Shown one piece after another: positions 27,943 to 39,169 of a stretch of 64,000 nucleotides of DNA. The notes under the pieces are model-generated. The model saw only the letters and a list, made by a program, of their open reading frames with translations. It was not told the DNA's origin and searched no databases. Source of the stretch: Lapidilactobacillus achengensis. GTDB taxonomy: Bacteria; Bacillota; Bacilli; Lactobacillales; Lactobacillaceae. Numbering within the stretch: position 1 is the first letter of the stretch; each line of letters begins with the position of its first letter. The stretch covers positions 62,001 to 126,000 of the forward strand of contig NZ_RHOV01000004.1 of NCBI RefSeq assembly GCF_003946655.1. Direction: 5' to 3'. The translations under genes and the position numbers were made by a program.

Positions 27943-27988
27943 ATGTTGATAGAATTAGTATAACATAGCACATAAGGAGTGTGGGCAG

Positions 27989-30250
27989 TTGCTAACGTTT
28001 ATTAAAAAAAAGGACATGGTTGTTATCGGAGGTGGGCTCGCCGGGATTTGCGCGGCAATTAGTGCAGCGCGACAAGGAAGGAGTGTTGCGCTAGTCCATA
28101 ACCGATCGATGTTAGGCGGGAATTCCAGTAGTGAAATCAGAGTATGGGTCTCAAGTGCGACAAAGCATGGTGTGAATCGCTACGCGCGCGAGACTGGGAT
28201 TATGGGGGAACTATTTGTTGAAAATCAGTATAGGAATATTGATGGGAACCCGTATATCTGGGATGCTCTACTTTTGGAGAAAGTCATTTCCGAAAAAAAT
28301 ATTGAGTTATTTTTGAATACTGAGATAACAAAAGTATTCATGGAGGGCGAATCCATTAAGAAGGTTTCAGGGAATACTTTAGGTTCAGAGCAAAGTATTG
28401 ATTTTGAAGCACCGTTCTTTATCGATTGTACAGGTGACGGGGTAATTGGCTATCTTGCGGGCGCGGATTTTCGAATAGGACGGGAGGGAAAAGAGGAATT
28501 TAATGAATCATTAGCACCTAATAAGCCAGATAGTAAGTTGATGGGAAGTTCGCTGCTGTTTTACTCAAAAGAAGAGAATCATAAAGTGGAATTTATTCCA
28601 CCATCTTTCGCTAAGAATATTGCGCAAACAGAGATTGCCAAAAACCGAATCATTCATGAAAAGGATAGTGGAGCAAAATACTGGTGGATCGAATTTGGTG
28701 GAGAGCTTGATGTTGTTCACGACAACGAGGCAATAAAGGGAGAACTGCTCTCACTGATATATGGTCTTTGGGATTATATAAAGAACTCTGGTAAATATAA
28801 TGCTGACAACATGACCTTAGAATGGGTGGGAACGGTTCCTGGGAAACGTGAATATCGACGGCTTCTTGGAGACTATGTGCTAAAGCAAAGCGATATTGAA
28901 GAGCAGACTCTCTTTCCAGACACGATTGGTTTCGGTGGATGGTCCATCGACCTTCACCCTTCTCGAGGAATTTATAACGAGTCAGGTGGGGCATATCACT
29001 CAGTTGCAGATGGAATCTATCCCATTCCTTATCGAATGCTTTACTCGAGAAATATAGTTAATCTGTTTATGGCCGGAAGAGATGTTAGTGCGAGCCATGT
29101 TGCCCTGGGCGGAGTTCGAATAATGGGGACGTGCGCATTAATGGGCGAAGCAGTCGGCACAGCTTGTAGTTTGGCAGTTGAAAAAGAATGTTCACCGAGA
29201 GAAATTTATCAGCGCTACTTACCACAGTATTTGCAACTGCTTTTACGCAATGATGCATCGGTTATTGGCTATCGTAACCTCGATGCTGATGATTTGGCTA
29301 GAACAGCAGAAGTATCATCATCGGGGCATCTAAGGGAAATCAACACATACGTCAGTAATTATCGGAAATATAAGCTTAATCAAAGTGTTGCGGTAAGCTT
29401 CCCGGTAAACCCGAAACTGAGTGCTATTAATGTGCCGATTTCAGCTCGAACAAATACGACTTTGAAAGTTGAGCTATGGCAAACAGGAAAGCCACAGAAT
29501 TATATTCCTCAAGAGCTGATTGATGAGCAGGAGGTTAAGGTTTCTAAAGGTGAGTTAAATTGGATTAGAATCCCATTTAATTGGAGTCCTGAACATGAAA
29601 AAAATGCCTTTGTTATTTTTAGATCCAATTCAGATCTAGAACTTCTTCTTGGTTGTGGAAAGTATCCAGGTGTATTGAGCTATGTAAACATTGCGATTGA
29701 AGAAATGAATCATCCTGACTTGCATAAATTCACTCGCGAATCACCGGTTCTGCATTGGACAACGCAACTTATTCATAATCAGAATTTTATATTTAATGTT
29801 GAAGATGAAACCGAGGCCTTTGTACCACAAAATATCATTAACGGATATGTCCGACCATATAGTGGACCTAATATGTGGACTATGCGATTTGGGAATAGAA
29901 GTGAGTGGGTACAACTCAAGCTAAACGGATTAGTGACGATATCAGAGATTAGACTCACCTTTGATGATGATGTGAACGAGGATTTAATTAATTTACACCA
30001 TCATTATACCGAACACCCAGCAATGCCGGAGATAGTCAAAGATTTTCGAATTTTGTACAACCAGAACGGGTCTTGGCAAGAGTTATTAAACGTAACTGGG
30101 AATCATGTTCGCCATCGTGTTTTTAAGCTTGAAAACAGAGTTGTGACTGATAATATTCGGCTTGAAATCATGAACACTAACGGAAGTGAATTTATGTCGA
30201 TATATGAAATAAGACTCTATGGAAGGGTGAAGAAATGCGACGAGGAATGA
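27989..30250 (+). CDS. FAD-dependent oxidoreductase with C-terminal discoidin-like domain
   Basis: 753 residues, TTG start after AAGGAG. KDMVVIGGGLAGICAAISAARQG at ~9-31 is the FAD Rossmann loop; MLGGNSSSEIRVW, FIDCTGDGVIGYLAGADFR and GRDVSASHVALGGVRIMGTCA (~365-386) are blocks of the FAD_oxidored (PF12831) family. Residues ~600-750 (WTMRFGNRSEWVQLKLN, ISEIRLTFDDDVNED, IRLEIMNTNGSEFMSIYEIR) look like an F5/8-type (discoidin) beta-sandwich that binds sugars. No signal peptide, so cytoplasmic. The gene overlaps the first permease by 16 bp. Oxidation of an imported glycoside or sugar acid is my inference; no glycosidase lies in this operon. Confidence 0.87.
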   Translation: MLTFIKKKDMVVIGGGLAGICAAISAARQGRSVALVHNRSMLGGNSSSEIRVWVSSATKHGVNRYARETGIMGELFVENQYRNIDGNPYIWDALLLEKVISEKNIELFLNTEITKVFMEGESIKKVSGNTLGSEQSIDFEAPFFIDCTGDGVIGYLAGADFRIGREGKEEFNESLAPNKPDSKLMGSSLLFYSKEENHKVEFIPPSFAKNIAQTEIAKNRIIHEKDSGAKYWWIEFGGELDVVHDNEAIKGELLSLIYGLWDYIKNSGKYNADNMTLEWVGTVPGKREYRRLLGDYVLKQSDIEEQTLFPDTIGFGGWSIDLHPSRGIYNESGGAYHSVADGIYPIPYRMLYSRNIVNLFMAGRDVSASHVALGGVRIMGTCALMGEAVGTACSLAVEKECSPREIYQRYLPQYLQLLLRNDASVIGYRNLDADDLARTAEVSSSGHLREINTYVSNYRKYKLNQSVAVSFPVNPKLSAINVPISARTNTTLKVELWQTGKPQNYIPQELIDEQEVKVSKGELNWIRIPFNWSPEHEKNAFVIFRSNSDLELLLGCGKYPGVLSYVNIAIEEMNHPDLHKFTRESPVLHWTTQLIHNQNFIFNVEDETEAFVPQNIINGYVRPYSGPNMWTMRFGNRSEWVQLKLNGLVTISEIRLTFDDDVNEDLINLHHHYTEHPAMPEIVKDFRILYNQNGSWQELLNVTGNHVRHRVFKLENRVVTDNIRLEIMNTNGSEFMSIYEIRLYGRVKKCDEE

Positions 30251-31113
30251 AATTAACAGATAAGTATGTGGGATATATATTGGTGTTGCCGGCGATTGCG
30301 ATATTCTGTGCGATAATTTTGTATCCGTTTATCAATTCGATTTTTCTGAGCTTCACGAATAAGTCATTCGTCTCAAACGAATTTTCGTTCGTGGGTCTGC
30401 AAAACTACAAGAAGATATTTCTGTCACCAACCTTCTTACAAGCCTTAAAGAACACATTGATTTTCGTTTTCTTTGCAACAGCACTTCCGTTTGTTGGCGG
30501 ACTTATTTGGGCAATTTTCTTGGACTTAAAGTTCAGAGGAGCAGGATTTTTACGTGGAGCAACGCTAGTCAATTGGATTATCCCAGGTGCTTCGATCAGT
30601 TTTCTGTGGGCCTTTATTTTTGATACAAATCGGGGGATAGTTAATGAATTCTTGAAAAACATTGGCATTGGTAGTGGCACATACAACTGGCTCGGATCTG
30701 CAGAGACAGCAATGATTGTCGTTATTTTGGCTCGCACTTGGCAAATGCTGCCCTGGTATATGGCATTCTTGACGGGTGGCTTACAATCGATTTCCTTTGA
30801 TCAGATTGAGGCTGCGAGGATGGATGGAGCGAGCAACTGGACAGTATTGCGAAAAATTGTTATTCCCGGCATGAAACCGATAATGGTTATTACACTTGTT
30901 TTAGGTATTATTGGAAATCTGCAGCATTTCGATATACCGCAGGTACTAACAGCAGGCGGGCCTGCAGGGGCAACAACAATGCTTTCCACTTTAGTGTATC
31001 GTGAGGCTTTTAGTAGTTATCGAATGGGATCTGCAGCAACTATAGGTACAATTTGGGCGATACTGTTGGGCATATTCAGCTTTCTATACTCTAAGAAAGT
31101 GGCAAGAGATTAA
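30235..31113 (+). CDS. ABC sugar importer permease (MsmF/UgpA type)
   Basis: 292 residues, six membrane segments. The start ATG 30235 follows GGAAGGGTG inside the end of the oxidoreductase gene. KYVGYILVLPAIAIFCAIILYP is the typical first helix, and the EAA loop is IEAARMDGASNWTVLRKIVIP near residue 200. GGPAGATTMLSTLVYREAF is the conserved periplasmic-side segment of CUT1 permeases. It works with the next permease and the binding protein at 31986; no ATPase is encoded here. Confidence 0.93.
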   Translation: MRRGMKLTDKYVGYILVLPAIAIFCAIILYPFINSIFLSFTNKSFVSNEFSFVGLQNYKKIFLSPTFLQALKNTLIFVFFATALPFVGGLIWAIFLDLKFRGAGFLRGATLVNWIIPGASISFLWAFIFDTNRGIVNEFLKNIGIGSGTYNWLGSAETAMIVVILARTWQMLPWYMAFLTGGLQSISFDQIEAARMDGASNWTVLRKIVIPGMKPIMVITLVLGIIGNLQHFDIPQVLTAGGPAGATTMLSTLVYREAFSSYRMGSAATIGTIWAILLGIFSFLYSKKVARD

Positions 31114-31140
31114 TCAATACGAATACGAGGAGGTGTGCCT

Positions 31141-31971
31141 TTGTTTGAGAAGAGTAGGGGATTTAAAGTCTTTATAACCATTTTTGCTATAGTGATTGGA
31201 ATATTCATTTTTTTCCCACTATTTTGGATGATCAATACAGCTTTAAAGAGTCCAAGCAAGACATATACTGTTGATTTATTCTTTAGTAGCTTTACAATCG
31301 ATAATTTTAAGAACGTCCTGTTTGATCGTCAGATTTTGACTTACTTGAGAAATAGTTTGTTTGTTTCGTTTACAAGTTCCTTTTTATCGACAATTGTGTC
31401 AATGTTTGCGGGCTTCAGCTTTTCAAAATTCAGATATCGTGGTAGGGCGTCACTTATGTCACTAATAATGATGGCTCAGGCATTTCCGCAAGCAATTCTG
31501 CTGTTGACATTATATACGATGATGCAAAAGCTAAGGCTTGATGGCAGTTATATTTCGCTAATGCTTTCGTATATAGCTTTCGTACTTCCGGTCGGGACGT
31601 GGACTCTAAAAGCTTACTTTGATCAATTGCCAGATTCACTAATTGAGTCGGCTAAAGTTGATGGGGCCGGTTGGTTTAGGATAATCTTCCAAATTATGTT
31701 CCCATTGGCAGTTCCGGGAGTGATCTCAACAGCGATATATTCATTTGTTTGGAGTTGGAATGATTTACTGTACTCGTTGACCTTGATTACCGAGGATGCT
31801 AAGAGAACGCTGGCACCAGGATTGGTCATGAAGTATATGGGCGAATTTAATAACAATTGGGCTGAGATGATGGCTGCTTCAATTGTTGTTTCAATACCGG
31901 TAACGATAATCTTTATTCTATTGCAGAAGTACTTCATCTCTGGGTTAACGGCAGGCGCAGTGAAAGAATAG
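31141..31971 (+). CDS. ABC sugar importer permease (MsmG/UgpE type)
   Basis: 276 residues. I chose TTG 31141, 7 nt after CGAGGAGG; GTG 31135 is only 1 nt from it. The start MFEKSRGFKVFITIF, the helix IFIFFPLFWMINTALKSP, the EAA loop IESAKVDGAGWFRIIFQIMFP near residue 175 and the C-terminus YFISGLTAGAVKE are classic for the second CUT1 permease. Same operon as the FAD oxidoreductase. Confidence 0.93.
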   Translation: MFEKSRGFKVFITIFAIVIGIFIFFPLFWMINTALKSPSKTYTVDLFFSSFTIDNFKNVLFDRQILTYLRNSLFVSFTSSFLSTIVSMFAGFSFSKFRYRGRASLMSLIMMAQAFPQAILLLTLYTMMQKLRLDGSYISLMLSYIAFVLPVGTWTLKAYFDQLPDSLIESAKVDGAGWFRIIFQIMFPLAVPGVISTAIYSFVWSWNDLLYSLTLITEDAKRTLAPGLVMKYMGEFNNNWAEMMAASIVVSIPVTIIFILLQKYFISGLTAGAVKE

Positions 31972-31985
31972 GAGAGAATTGAGTC

Positions 31986-33263
31986 ATGAAGAAAAGATTA
32001 CTTGGCACGATGATATTAGTTGTTTCTACCATGCTTTTTGGGTGTAGCTCAAAATCAGGAAGCGAGGCTGGGACTTCAAAAGAGAGTTCGAAGATTGTTT
32101 GGGCAGGTTGGTCTGGCGAAGAGGAAAGCACAAAGCCATTTATTAATGATTTGATCCATAGCTATAATAGTGAAGCCAAAGATAAGGTTAAATGGGTTGG
32201 TTGGCCATGGAAGGATACCCAGCAGCAACTAATCATTAGAAACCAAGGATCGGAACAGCTAGATGTTGCACAAGTTGACATTAATATGTTTGGTGCATTA
32301 GCCAAGATGGGGCTGCTCGAAGATATTAATACGTTATTAGGAAAGAAAGAATTATCAAAAACATATGAAGGGTCTGCTTTAAAAGTTGGTCAAGTAGATG
32401 GGAAGCAATTGGGAGTTCCTTGGTCCGTTGCGTCTATCGGCATGGTGTATAATCCGACAATTTTAAAGAAAGCAGGCTATGATAATCCTCCCAAGACAAT
32501 TGCAGAATTTGAAGACTGTATGGCAAAGATCAAAGCGGTAGATCCCGATATAATTCCATATGGTGTTGCGACAAAAGAAGAAACGATGGCGACAGACTTT
32601 CAGCCGTGGCTTTGGACTTTCGGCGGAAAGATTTTAAAGAACGGCAAGGTAACACTTGATAGCAGTAAAACAAAAGATGCAATGAATTGGTATAAAGAGT
32701 TACTAAAAAACAATTTTATTCAAATGAACATGACACGATTTGATGCACGACAATTATTTGCCGAGGGGAAACTGGCATTCTACGATGATGCAATATCTGC
32801 TAAGGGTGTTGCGATGCAGAATGGAATCTCTGAAGACAAGTTAGCAGAATCGATCCAGCCGATGGAACGTCCGGTTCTAAATTCAGGGGATGATCCTCAA
32901 GCGGCGATGTGGGGGCACTTGTTAGTAGTTTTCAAGAAATCTAAGAACAAAGAAGAAGCGCTCTCGTTTATTAAATTCGTAACGAGTGAAAAACAGGCAC
33001 TAAAATATTTGAACAGTAATGGTATGCCTCCGGTAGTTAAATCGGCCTTATCAAGTGATGAAGTAAAGGCTGACACGTGGACCAAGTCATGGCTGGATTA
33101 TTCAAAGACAGGGCAAAGATTAGAATTCACTGTTGAGCAAAATGGTTCAGAGCTCAATAATATTTTAGTTGAAGAACTTCAGGGTATTCTTCTAAACAAA
33201 AAATCTGTCGATGAGGGTGTCACTAGTGCCTCGAAGAGAATTGATGAAGCAATCAACCAGTAA
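31986..33263 (+). CDS. Solute-binding lipoprotein of the FAD-linked ABC importer
   Basis: 425 residues. Signal peptide MKKRLLGTMILVVSTMLFGC with lipobox LFGC (Cys20 anchored). The mature chain follows the MalE-like CUT1 pattern: KIVWAGWSGEEES, LDVAQVDINMFGALAKMGLLEDI, LGVPWSVASIGMVYNPTIL and AAMWGHLLVVFKKSKNKEEAL. It is smaller than the two LplA-like proteins of this window, so it probably binds a mono- or short oligosaccharide. Last gene of the operon, closed by a UUCG-loop terminator. Confidence 0.92.
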   Translation: MKKRLLGTMILVVSTMLFGCSSKSGSEAGTSKESSKIVWAGWSGEEESTKPFINDLIHSYNSEAKDKVKWVGWPWKDTQQQLIIRNQGSEQLDVAQVDINMFGALAKMGLLEDINTLLGKKELSKTYEGSALKVGQVDGKQLGVPWSVASIGMVYNPTILKKAGYDNPPKTIAEFEDCMAKIKAVDPDIIPYGVATKEETMATDFQPWLWTFGGKILKNGKVTLDSSKTKDAMNWYKELLKNNFIQMNMTRFDARQLFAEGKLAFYDDAISAKGVAMQNGISEDKLAESIQPMERPVLNSGDDPQAAMWGHLLVVFKKSKNKEEALSFIKFVTSEKQALKYLNSNGMPPVVKSALSSDEVKADTWTKSWLDYSKTGQRLEFTVEQNGSELNNILVEELQGILLNKKSVDEGVTSASKRIDEAINQ

Positions 33264-33322
33264 TAAATTGATAATGGGTGTTGCTATCGATGACAATCAG
33301 TTAGTGCTAATTATGGGCAAAG

Positions 33323-33355
33323 AACACACGATTTCTTCGGAAATCGTGTGTTTTC
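33323..33355 (+). terminator. Rho-independent terminator with UUCG tetraloop
   Basis: AACACACGATTTC, loop TTCG, GAAATCGTGTGTTTT: a 13-bp perfect stem capped by C(UUCG)G, with a short T tail. Confidence 0.9.
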
Positions 33356-33570
33356 ATATTCTCAACGCCTCATTTTCAATCTTTGCCTATACCGTAAATC
33401 ATGATCGGCGTGATGACAAGCTTTTTTGTTGAGAATAATCATTGGCGTGTAATTCGTCCGCTTTTCAATAAGATAGTCCATTGTTGTGCGGAAGAAAGCA
33501 TGGTACGCTGTCAAATAATCAAGTGAAAGCGCTCTAGGCGGTTCACTAACATGAAGAAGAAAGTAGATGA
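33356..33570. other. Intergenic region before lacZ, possible gene remnant on the minus strand
   Basis: On the reverse strand a frame with no start codon ends at a TGA at 33364-33362 and runs back into lacZ; its last ~50 residues (TAYHAFFRTTMDYLIEKR, then NYTPMIILNKKACHHADHD) read like protein, so a decayed gene end is possible. TGAAAGCGCTCTAG at 33524-33537 is a partial cre match ahead of lacZ. No confident promoter. Confidence 0.3.
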
Positions 33571-36588
<3,018 letters not shown>

Positions 36589-36601
36589 GTATATACTAAA
36601 C

Positions 36602-36978
36602 GAGAGTGCGAACCGACCCGGGTAGATCCTGAGCATTAGCCTAGCAATTGTTCTGGAAGCCGCACCTTGCTTCCAGAACAATTGCGTAGCTAAGCGCATG
36701 GAGCTGGGTCGGTGAGCACGTTTCAAAACAAGAGTGTGAGCGGACCTGGTCAGCTTCCGAGCATTAGCCTAGCCAGGATTTTGGAAGCGGGCTTCGCTTC
36801 AGGAAGCCTGGCGTAGCTAAGCGGAAGAAGCTAGGTCAGCGAACACGTTTCAAAACAAGAGTGTGAGCGGACCTGGTCAGCTTCCGAGCATTAGCCTAGC
36901 CAGGATTTTGGAAGCGGGCTTCGCTTCAGGAAGCCTGGCGTAGCTAAGCGGAAGAAGCTAGGTCAGCGAACACGTTTC
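36602..36978. repeat. Tandem array of three 122-bp hairpin repeats (array A)
   Basis: Units at 36602-36724, 36731-36851 and 36858-36978; the last two are identical and spaced 127 bp. Each has GCATTAGCCTAGC on the left side of the hairpin, GCGTAGCTAAGCG on the right, and ends in CACGTTTC. The first unit has inner arms CAATTGTTCTGGAAGC / GCTTCCAGAACAATTG; the other two have CCAGGATTTTGGAAGC / GCTTCAGGAAGCCTGG, so the arms change together. No gene lies in 36589-37033. Confidence 0.93.
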
Positions 36979-37033
36979 CAAACAGAGTGTGGCGCACGTT
37001 TAAAAAACGAACTAGAGATAAGTAGGATGAATC

Positions 37034-37900
37034 ATGTTCAATGTCAATATCAAAGAGAATATCCAAGCAAGATACGCGACGTTTTCTGATCAGGAGAAGC
37101 GGATCGCGACATTTTTGCTAATGAAAGAAAGTCAGCGAATCGCTAATATTAGTGTGGCTCAGTTGTCCAAAGCGACGAACACCACGCCAGCGGTTGTGAT
37201 TCGGTTTGTCAGTAAATTGGGGCTGAGTAGTTTCACCGAGTTGAAATTGAAAGTCAGCTCGCAAACGGAAGCAAGCACGGATCCAGTCCTACAGAAAGCC
37301 GTCCAGAAGAACAGCATCCAAGGTGAGGTGGAGGATTACTACGCCAGCTTGGTCAAAAGTACCGAAAGAATGACCGCGGATGCGGATTTGAAGCGGGCGC
37401 TGAAGCTGATTCTCAAGACGCCACGGATCTATCTTTATGGCGTGGGCAGCTCCGGCTTGACCGCCGCTGAATTTGGCCAACGCTTGCTGCAAATGGGATT
37501 AAGCGCAAGTGTTATTTCTGATACGCATATGATGCTGGCCAATAGTCTGGTTTTGCGGAAAACCGATTTGGTGATCGGGATCTCGGTTTCTGGGGAGACC
37601 CAAGAAGTTTGGAATGCTTTACAGATCGCCAAGAAGAATCAGGCGAAAATCATTGTTTTCACTGGATCGTCAAACAGCGGGATCGCCCAGTTGGCAGACG
37701 CGCGCATCGATGGGTATAACTCGCGCTTTGTCGGCGACGCGCGTTTTGTCAACTCGCAACTCGCTATTTTGTATCAAATCGATGTGCTTTCGGCGATGTT
37801 GCTGGAAGATGCCGAACTGCGTAAAAAAATGAGCCGGGCCAACGCCGTGATCGCCAAGAGTTTAGCGCAACCAGCCCCTGCTGATGAGCCGGACGTGTAG
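37034..37900 (+). CDS. RpiR/MurR-family transcriptional regulator
   Basis: 288 residues. N-terminal helix-turn-helix (~1-80; ARYATFSDQEKRIATFLL, ISVAQLSKATNTTPAVVIRF, LGLSSFTELKLKV), then a SIS sugar-phosphate-binding domain (~110-260; IYLYGVGSSGLTAAEFGQRL, LVIGISVSGETQEVWNALQ, AKIIVFTGSSNSGIAQLAD). This family senses phosphosugars such as GlcNAc-6-P or MurNAc-6-P. It is followed by a ROK kinase and GH35, probable co-members of its regulon. The start ATG 37034 has AACTAGAGATAAGTAGG upstream. Confidence 0.92.
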   Translation: MFNVNIKENIQARYATFSDQEKRIATFLLMKESQRIANISVAQLSKATNTTPAVVIRFVSKLGLSSFTELKLKVSSQTEASTDPVLQKAVQKNSIQGEVEDYYASLVKSTERMTADADLKRALKLILKTPRIYLYGVGSSGLTAAEFGQRLLQMGLSASVISDTHMMLANSLVLRKTDLVIGISVSGETQEVWNALQIAKKNQAKIIVFTGSSNSGIAQLADARIDGYNSRFVGDARFVNSQLAILYQIDVLSAMLLEDAELRKKMSRANAVIAKSLAQPAPADEPDV

Positions 37901-38123
37901 CCAACGTTTTTTGACTTTCAGAGGGATCTTTGTCAAGATAATGCTAAATGACTAGGCGGCTACTTGAGCGCCAAATATAACGGCCGCCAATGATTTAGTG
38001 AACATGGTGGCTGGGGAAAGAAGGAAGAGTGCGTGAGAAACAGGATAAGACAACGCACGCAGGCTGTGACGCTTGCCGGGAGCGCCGCTAGTTCGGCCGC
38101 TTTGAGTAAGTGCGGGAGGCGCC

Positions 38124-39044
38124 ATGAATAATGATGAAAAAGCGATGCGCTTCCTTCTGCTTGATATTGGTGGCGCGACGATCAAGTGGGGCGTTGTTAA
38201 TTTAGATGGGACTTTCTTGGCGCGCCAAGAAATCAAAACAGAAGCCGCTTTAGGCGGTCAACAGATTCTAACAAAGGTGAAACAAATCATTACGCAAGAG
38301 CGGCAAAACGGCGGCCTGTCCGGAATCGCCATCGCGACGGCGGGTATTATTGATCATGAATCCGGTGAAATCGTTTTCGCCGGCCCCTTGTTGCCGCAAT
38401 ATTCAGGAATCAACTTCAAGCGCTTGTTAGAGCGTCAATTTGCCGTGCCCGTGGAAGTGGAAAATGACGTCAACTGTATGGGCCTGGCCGAATCGATCAG
38501 CGGGGCTGGCGAGGCGGGCAACCCCAATCTGTGTTTATCCGTAGGCACAGGTATTGGTGGCTGCCTAGTGGTTGACCAACAGATCTATCGCGGCTTCAGC
38601 AACAGTTCTTGCGAAATCGGCTACATGAATCTTCCTGGTGGCGAATTCCAAGATATGGGCGCGACCAATGTGCTGAGCCGCCGCGTGGCCAAACAAATGG
38701 GGGAATCAATCGAGCGCTGGACCAGTCAGCGGGTGATTGACGCTGCCGCGAACGGCAATGAAATCTGTCGCGAAGCTGTGGTTGAAATGACAGGTGTTCT
38801 CGGTCAAGGCATCGCTAACCTTTGTTATGTGCTCAATCCCCAGCTGGTTATTATTGGCGGGGAGATCGCGGGCCATGCCAAGTATCTGAAACCTTTGATT
38901 GATCGCGCTTTGGGGCGGTATCTCCTGCCAATCGTTCGCCAGAATACAACCCTGACCTTTGCCCATTATCAAGACGACGCTGGGTTGATTGGCGCGTTTT
39001 ATCATTTCATTATGAAACATCCCTATTTGGATAAGAGCGTGTAG
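38124..39044 (+). CDS. ROK-family sugar kinase, zinc-motif-less
   Basis: 306 residues from ATG 38124 behind GGGAGG. The start could also be the internal ATG seven codons later, since the family begins at RFLLLDIGGATIKWGVV. VENDVNCMGLAESISG holds the catalytic Asp, SVGTGIGGCLVVD the second phosphate loop, and LVIIGGEIAGHAKYL the C-terminal signature. The CxCGxxGC zinc motif is missing (EIGYMNLPGGEFQDMGA), exactly as in the ROK gene at 23780, so the two are paralogues. Substrate could be an amino sugar or a beta-glycoside. The 220-bp gap upstream shows no clear promoter. Confidence 0.88.
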   Translation: MNNDEKAMRFLLLDIGGATIKWGVVNLDGTFLARQEIKTEAALGGQQILTKVKQIITQERQNGGLSGIAIATAGIIDHESGEIVFAGPLLPQYSGINFKRLLERQFAVPVEVENDVNCMGLAESISGAGEAGNPNLCLSVGTGIGGCLVVDQQIYRGFSNSSCEIGYMNLPGGEFQDMGATNVLSRRVAKQMGESIERWTSQRVIDAAANGNEICREAVVEMTGVLGQGIANLCYVLNPQLVIIGGEIAGHAKYLKPLIDRALGRYLLPIVRQNTTLTFAHYQDDAGLIGAFYHFIMKHPYLDKSV

Positions 39045-39063
39045 TATTGGTGGTTAACCAGGG

Positions 39064-39106
39064 ACGGGCGGAGCATGCTTAAAGAAGTAGCCCGCCCGTT
39101 ACTTTT
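39064..39106 (+). terminator. Hairpin, weak terminator after ROK kinase
   Basis: ACGGGCGG (39064-39071) pairs with CCGCCCGT (39092-39099), then TACTTTTG. The loop is 20 nt and the T tail is poor, so readthrough into the GH35 gene is likely. Confidence 0.5.
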
Positions 39107-39169
39107 GCCCCGGGTTGTGTTTGTTACGCTAGATTAAAAAAATCGATTTTCTCTGGAGGAGATTTTTTA

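Noticed and set aside
36602-36978. CRISPR array, because of regularly spaced 127-bp repeats
   Set aside because: Units are 122 bp with 5-bp gaps and are long hairpins; there are no unique spacers and no cas genes.
37952-38236. Minus-strand frame of 94 codons upstream of and overlapping the ROK gene
   Set aside because: It overlaps a clear coding gene, has low-complexity basic content and no ribosome site that I trust.
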